Source of the DNA: Aotearoamyces nothofagi
Lineage: Eukaryota > Ascomycota > Leotiomycetes > Leotiales > Tympanidaceae
NCBI GenBank assembly: GCA_015345905.1
Contig: JADDTR010000010.1
Location: forward strand, 1 to 64,000
DNA: 64,000 nucleotides
Direction: 5' to 3'
The stretch's first letter is position 1. Each line of letters starts with the position of its first letter. Shown here piece after piece: positions 60,001-64,000 of the stretch. The notes under the pieces were generated by a model. It did not search any database, was not told the origin of the DNA, and worked only from the letters and a program-made list of their open reading frames with translations. Both the position numbers and the translations under genes were made by a program.

Positions 60001-60731
60001 TAAAGCCACCAAGGCATTCCACCGGTCTATTGAGATCTTCCAAGGTCTCGAGGACTACGAGGATACTATGCTTGGGTGGCCGGAGCCAAATCTAGGTTTT
60101 ATCTACTGGATGCAAGGGAAGCTGGATGATGCCGAGCATGTTCTCATAGAAATCCTTGATATACATGCAGCTGCATGGGGTGTCAATGATACCAAATCAT
60201 TCAAGTAGGTATCTTCAACTCTCGAAGTGATTCCAGCTGATGCTAGCAGGACTGGTAAAATCCTCTATGGAATGGGCAACGTACTTGAGGCCCAAGGTCG
60301 ATTCGATGAAAGCCTCGGTTTCCATCGCAGATGCTTGGAGCAGTTCAAGAAGGTACTTGGAACAAGCCATCACCGGGTTGGTGACATATGTCATAGAATG
60401 GCCGGGCATTGTATACGAAAGGGGCTATACAAAGATGCAGAGTATAAAACAAGCCCTCTACGTTGCTCTAGGTTTTGCTGACACCTCCAGGGGCTACCTT
60501 GACTCCTCTTTGAATATCTTCAATTCACGATCATATTTGTTGAACGAGCGTGCAAGAACCACGTTTAGGAAAGGAAAGTTGTACAGCTTAATGGGAATGA
60601 GCACAGAGGCCAGTAAGTTGCTGTCGGAAGCGTATAAAATGCGGAAACAACTGGAACCTAGGGATATCCGCCCACTGGAGAAATTGGAAGAGAACGATTT
60701 CGATATACTTGTTGCATTTTGGTCGCGATAA
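57026..60731 (+). CDS. Fungal NLR: esterase-like, NB-ARC, TPR
   Basis: Exons: an opening exon ending at 57346 (true 5' end unresolved), 57407-57466, 57516-57839, 57898-58078, 58127 (or 58181)-59645, 59698-60204, 60250-60441, 60491-60731; all in phase. The N-terminal part resembles the α/β-hydrolase (SesB-like) effector of fungal NLRs: SIVVIPAVGLSPLSEWT, then VIFICHGTSAFVLKKALCI and AIFLGAPHFV. However, the usual HSxGG nucleophile elbow reads HGTSA, so hydrolase activity is doubtful. NB-ARC: P-loop GLGGIGKTELAFEYA, Walker B NWLIIFDNADN, sensor GSVLVTSRDS, GLPLAINQMAG. TPR-like repeats follow (YNEIGVAYGNSGMLDKATKAF, LYGMGNVLEAQGRFDESLGF shortened here). Such proteins work in non-self recognition and regulated cell death. 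Two introns use CAAG/AAAG acceptors. Confidence 0.85.
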
Positions 60732-61245
60732 ACTCAGGCTAAAAGCTGGCAAGGTGCTTTTGGATGTTTTTGGGTTAATACCTAGTTGTCAAGTCACTAC
60801 AAGGGACGTTTTTAATCTTTACAATATTCATAACCAAAGCATGAAAATAGCCGTGCCTCTGGTTTGTAAATATCACAGTCGCAATAGAGACAAATTAAAC
60901 TTTCTAGATGTCTGTTATATTAGAGTTGCCATTTGGAAACAGATGCCCAACAAGATCAAACGGGTATTCTTTATATAAATAGATACACTCCCAGTTGCCT
61001 ATATAGCGGCCTCTTGCCCTGAATTAAAAAAGGGCAGCTTGCGTCAGCCCAGCATTGCAACCCTCCAGCCTCAGTTCGGAAGGTGGCAATCCATCCCCAG
61101 CCGCGCGAACTTCGGGGCCGTAGGTCATGGGGGGTGGTCTTCACTATTCTTATAAAGCAGCTGAACCGCCGAATATAGAAACGCATCTTAGGAGTATACC
61201 TCGACACTTGTAAGCACAGCAGCGCGCTTTTCAGCGACTCCAACA
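60732..61245. other. Intergenic, no supported gene
   Basis: 514 bp between the NLR stop and the CorA-like pseudogene. AT-leaning first half; no features. Confidence 0.4.
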
Positions 61246-63095
61246 ATGAATCTTGAGCTACCACGCACTGCCAGCGAAGAGACACCGACGAGGAGTTCTT
61301 CGTCGCACAGACAGAACGCGAGGGCAGGGAAGCAATGTAAGAATACTTCGGTGCACTATGAGTCGTCAGCTAATGGTCCACCTCAAGTACAGCCAGAAGA
61401 ATATGCCAGAGCCGTGCGTGGCTATTCACTCATCCGAACCGGCGCAGGGCAAAACCACGTTTCGCTGGGCGAATTCCTAACGAACGAACCGACATTGATA
61501 AACATCTCCCCCGAGTCATCCATAGATGACTTTGTAACTCTGTATCCAATCCCAGTCAGCCTCAACGAAAATACTCCATCATCACCACCTTTAGAACAAA
61601 GGGTTTCCGACTCCGAGGCCAATGCTGAATCCGCAGACGAGAGACACCATGGCCCGAGAGAAGCTATATCTTTTAGAGACCCGCACAAATTCTTCCTCTA
61701 TGACTTGGGCCGCTCCAAGCCGCAGAGCTGCATGATCTTCCTGCCCGGCTACATGAGCGCGACGTGAATCAACAACGTCGGCGCCCGCTATGTCATCGAT
61801 CCCGAGTTCTTCTGCCGCCATTTGGATTTCCGGCCTGCTGATGACAACTCCAACAACTTCTCCATTCCGGCGCTGCCGTCTTCGTCGTGGCATCTGATCG
61901 AGTTGCCGGTAACTACGCTGGGGTCGCGGATAGTGCCCAAGGGCCCTATGCAGTTAGAAAAGATTGAGGAGTTAAGGAGACAGGGTGCCGAGGCACTGTC
62001 GAACCATCATCATCAGATTTCAAGGTTGGCGTCTTCGGGGATGGCTACGGGCATGTCGATGGTGAGGGAGGTTTATATGTTTGACGAGACGCATTTTGCT
62101 ATCGAGCAACGGGTCTCTATCGGTATGCAAGCAGCTGGGGAATAAGTCCCCTTTCAACTGTAAGTCATGTATTCTGTCTATTGTCATATACGTATAGCCA
62201 CCGTCGAGTCTCACGGGCGTTAAAACTTGCCAGTACTCGTCTGGCTGGACGCAGGATCCGACGTGCCGATATTCCCTGGGCCATCCATCCCCCTAAGTCC
62301 CACTTCCTCCCTATCATCCGCCACAAGCATATGATTGCACTGAAGTGCCACCTTTTCACCTCGGAGAGTGCAGATGCTACACCGCAGCAAACTCAATCCG
62401 CCTCGCACCTCCATGTCGACTACGGACGCTCACTACACCCAGGGACCATGAGCCACGACGCATTTTACAATCTCACAGAGGTCTTCAATTTTGCCGCCAG
62501 CTCTCATATAGAGTTCCTTAATCTCGTTGATATCAAGCTGGACAAATATACTTCGCAGCCGCAAGACCGGGAATATCAAAGCTTACCACATCTGAAATAC
62601 ACCAAAGATATTCTATACCGCCATATCCAGAAGACCCAGCGCGTTCTAGAGAGCATCAGAAATGCTGGATACCCAACATGGCCCAAAGATGAAACCGGGA
62701 GTCGAAAAGCCGCAGTCTCGGCCCGAAGCCTTGAGCAAGACTTCAAGCACCTCCTTGATCGCGCTGTAGCCCTGCACACCCGCACCACCGAAGCCATCAC
62801 GGTCCTCATGTCCAGCATCTCCATCTCGGAGTCCCAGAAGGCCATCGACCAAGCGCAGCGCGTCGAGAAACTGACATTCCTCGCATTCATTTTCGTGCCA
62901 CTTTCGTTTACGACGGGGTTTTTCGGGATGAATGTCACGCAGATTGGCGAGGGGAGGGTGAGCTTAATATGGTGGGGAGTGATGTCAGCGTTGCTGATGA
63001 CGATGGTAATTGCATTGTTCTTCTTCGACGTCGTGGAGCCTATGAGGCGGTCTTGGAAGAGGTTAATGGAGTGGTACTGTAGAAATATAACGTGA
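61246..63095 (+). pseudogene. CorA-like Mg2+ transporter pseudogene
   Basis: Similar to fungal CorA-like proteins with a variable N-terminus, a helical cytosolic part and two C-terminal membrane spans carrying the GMN pore motif: FIFVPLSFTTGFFGMNV, then the second span near 62960-63020. Three lesions are visible. A TGA at 61765-61767 stands where family members have Trp (MSAT-stop-INNVGARYVIDPEFF, with conserved reading on both sides). An extra G in the run 62137-62140 shifts the frame before NKSPFN. A second shift near 62326-62335 separates VWLDAGSDVPIF from IALKCHLF. A 74-nt intron (62160-62233) still has good GTAAGT and CCAG signals. The 3' half from 62337 is fully open, so the decay looks recent. 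It lies just downstream of the NLR. Confidence 0.8.
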
Positions 63096-64000
63096 TATGA
63101 GAGTAGTTTAAGCAGGAGGGATATGTTAGCCCGCCAACTTCCAGAGCAGCTAAAGGTAGCTCGTCCAGCAGGTTCGTTCGCTGGCAATGATAACGATATT
63201 GGACCGTCAGATGCAGTTGAAGAATGCAAGCAACATGGCAGGGAGCCTCAGGGTATGTCAAAGCATCGGCTTATTTCCTTGCGGCGTTTCACGAATATCT
63301 GCTAATCGCGCCCCCTGAGCAGATCCCCGACATGGCTGCTGAACCTTAAACACCAGCACGACTTGCTCGGATGATCGAATTGTAGAAGATTCCATGGCAC
63401 TTCATGGCGATATCGACGGCGTCGATGGAAGCTGTCGATATGTGGATAATGACATTGACGGCAACTATGACAGCTCAAGGCAACCTATGAAGGCTCAGGA
63501 GTGTCAAATGGCAACCGAGCCAAGCATGTTTAGAAAGGCAACACAATGATCTTGTATCTAGATCTATCATATTGAATTCCGAGGCTAGTACCAGTCGGCC
63601 AGTGGAGTCAATGTCTTAGACACTAGTGGGAACCACCTCAAGTGGTAATCCCAACAACCTGTAACTTGAAGCCTTCAAGCAAAAATCAAGCAGCGCAACT
63701 ATAAAATACCGCAGCCCACTACCTCGTGCACAATTGCAACATATATATATATTCAAATCGAATATAAAATCGAATAAATGAATCTAGGCTATATGATTTT
63801 TATACCCTTTTGTTACAGTCACTCGACATAATCATACGCTTCTGATTCCATGACCGGAGTTAAGATACTCTATGAATACTCTGCTCTGTACAGCAGAGTA
63901 CTGCAGCTCAATGGAAGGGGAGGAGGTGTAGAAGAGCGAGTGAGATTTGTGGAGAGAGGTTGTGATATAACAGCTATTGATAGTGATAGGGCTTCTACAG
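63096..64000. other. Non-coding edge region
   Basis: A 60-codon ORF at 63123 has no recognisable features. An imperfect hairpin built on GGGAACCAC and GTGGTAATCCC lies near 63628-63652, and a (TA)n tract near 63740. Nothing else seen before the window ends. Confidence 0.4.

Noticed and set aside
61764-61830. Intron starting at GTGAAT that would remove the TGA in the CorA-like gene
   Set aside because: It would also remove the conserved INNVGARYVIDPEFF segment, which reads in the same frame after the stop.

Overview
The window reads as nuclear DNA of a filamentous ascomycete (Pezizomycotina). Coding regions are broken by many short introns (mostly 45-100 nt, GT(A/G)NGT donors, CTRAY-type branch sites, mostly YAG acceptors). 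The gene set is typically fungal: a Zn2Cys6 transcription factor, a hybrid histidine kinase, GH17 glucanase, CENP-O, DUF8035 and MARVEL proteins, a PQ-loop transporter and a STAND/NLR protein. The class or genus cannot be fixed from sequence reading alone. No tRNA, rRNA or CRISPR array was seen, and no intact transposon was recognised.

Layout. 0-0.5 kb: palindromic repeats and an AT-rich tract. 0.8-2.4 kb (-): MFS sugar transporter. 2.5-5.1 kb: GC-rich, minisatellite-laden gene desert. 5.1-7.1 kb (-): OTT_1508-like deaminase whose 3' end lies in a 42-bp inverted repeat. 8.0-10.1 kb (-) and 10.6-11.5 kb (+): head-to-head acetyl-CoA transporter and CENP-O/Mcm21 kinetochore protein. 11.8-12.3 kb (-): a three-exon secreted eight-cysteine, hydrophobin-like gene. 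12.6-16.8 kb (-): seven-exon GAF hybrid histidine kinase. 19.0-20.1 kb (+): nitrilase. 20.7-21.0 kb: small broken gene. 21.2-21.6 kb (-): EutQ-type cupin. 24.1-26.7 kb (-): Zn2Cys6 regulator. 29.9-31.8 kb (+): DUF8035 protein. 33.4-34.1 kb (+): MARVEL protein. 35.2-36.5 kb (+): PQ-loop transporter. 38.4-39.5 kb (+): GH17. 40.4-47.5 kb (+): giant coiled-coil protein.

The eastern third looks accessory. Three same-strand genes have a membrane-lipid theme: a bacterial-looking intronless GT4 glycosyltransferase (48.3-49.7), a 1-acylglycerol-3-phosphate acyltransferase (50.6-51.7) and a Frag1/DRAM/Sfk1 membrane protein (52.2-53.1). An 11-exon amidase-signature enzyme follows on the opposite strand (53.7-56.2). 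Next come a fungal NLR (degenerate esterase-like domain, NB-ARC, TPR; 57.0-60.7) and a CorA-like magnesium-transporter pseudogene (61.2-63.1).

GC-rich simple-repeat islands separate many genes. Exon models were assembled by hand from splice signals and codon phase. All completed models close in frame. Models whose 5' end is unresolved (giant coiled-coil gene, NLR, possibly the deaminase) are flagged.
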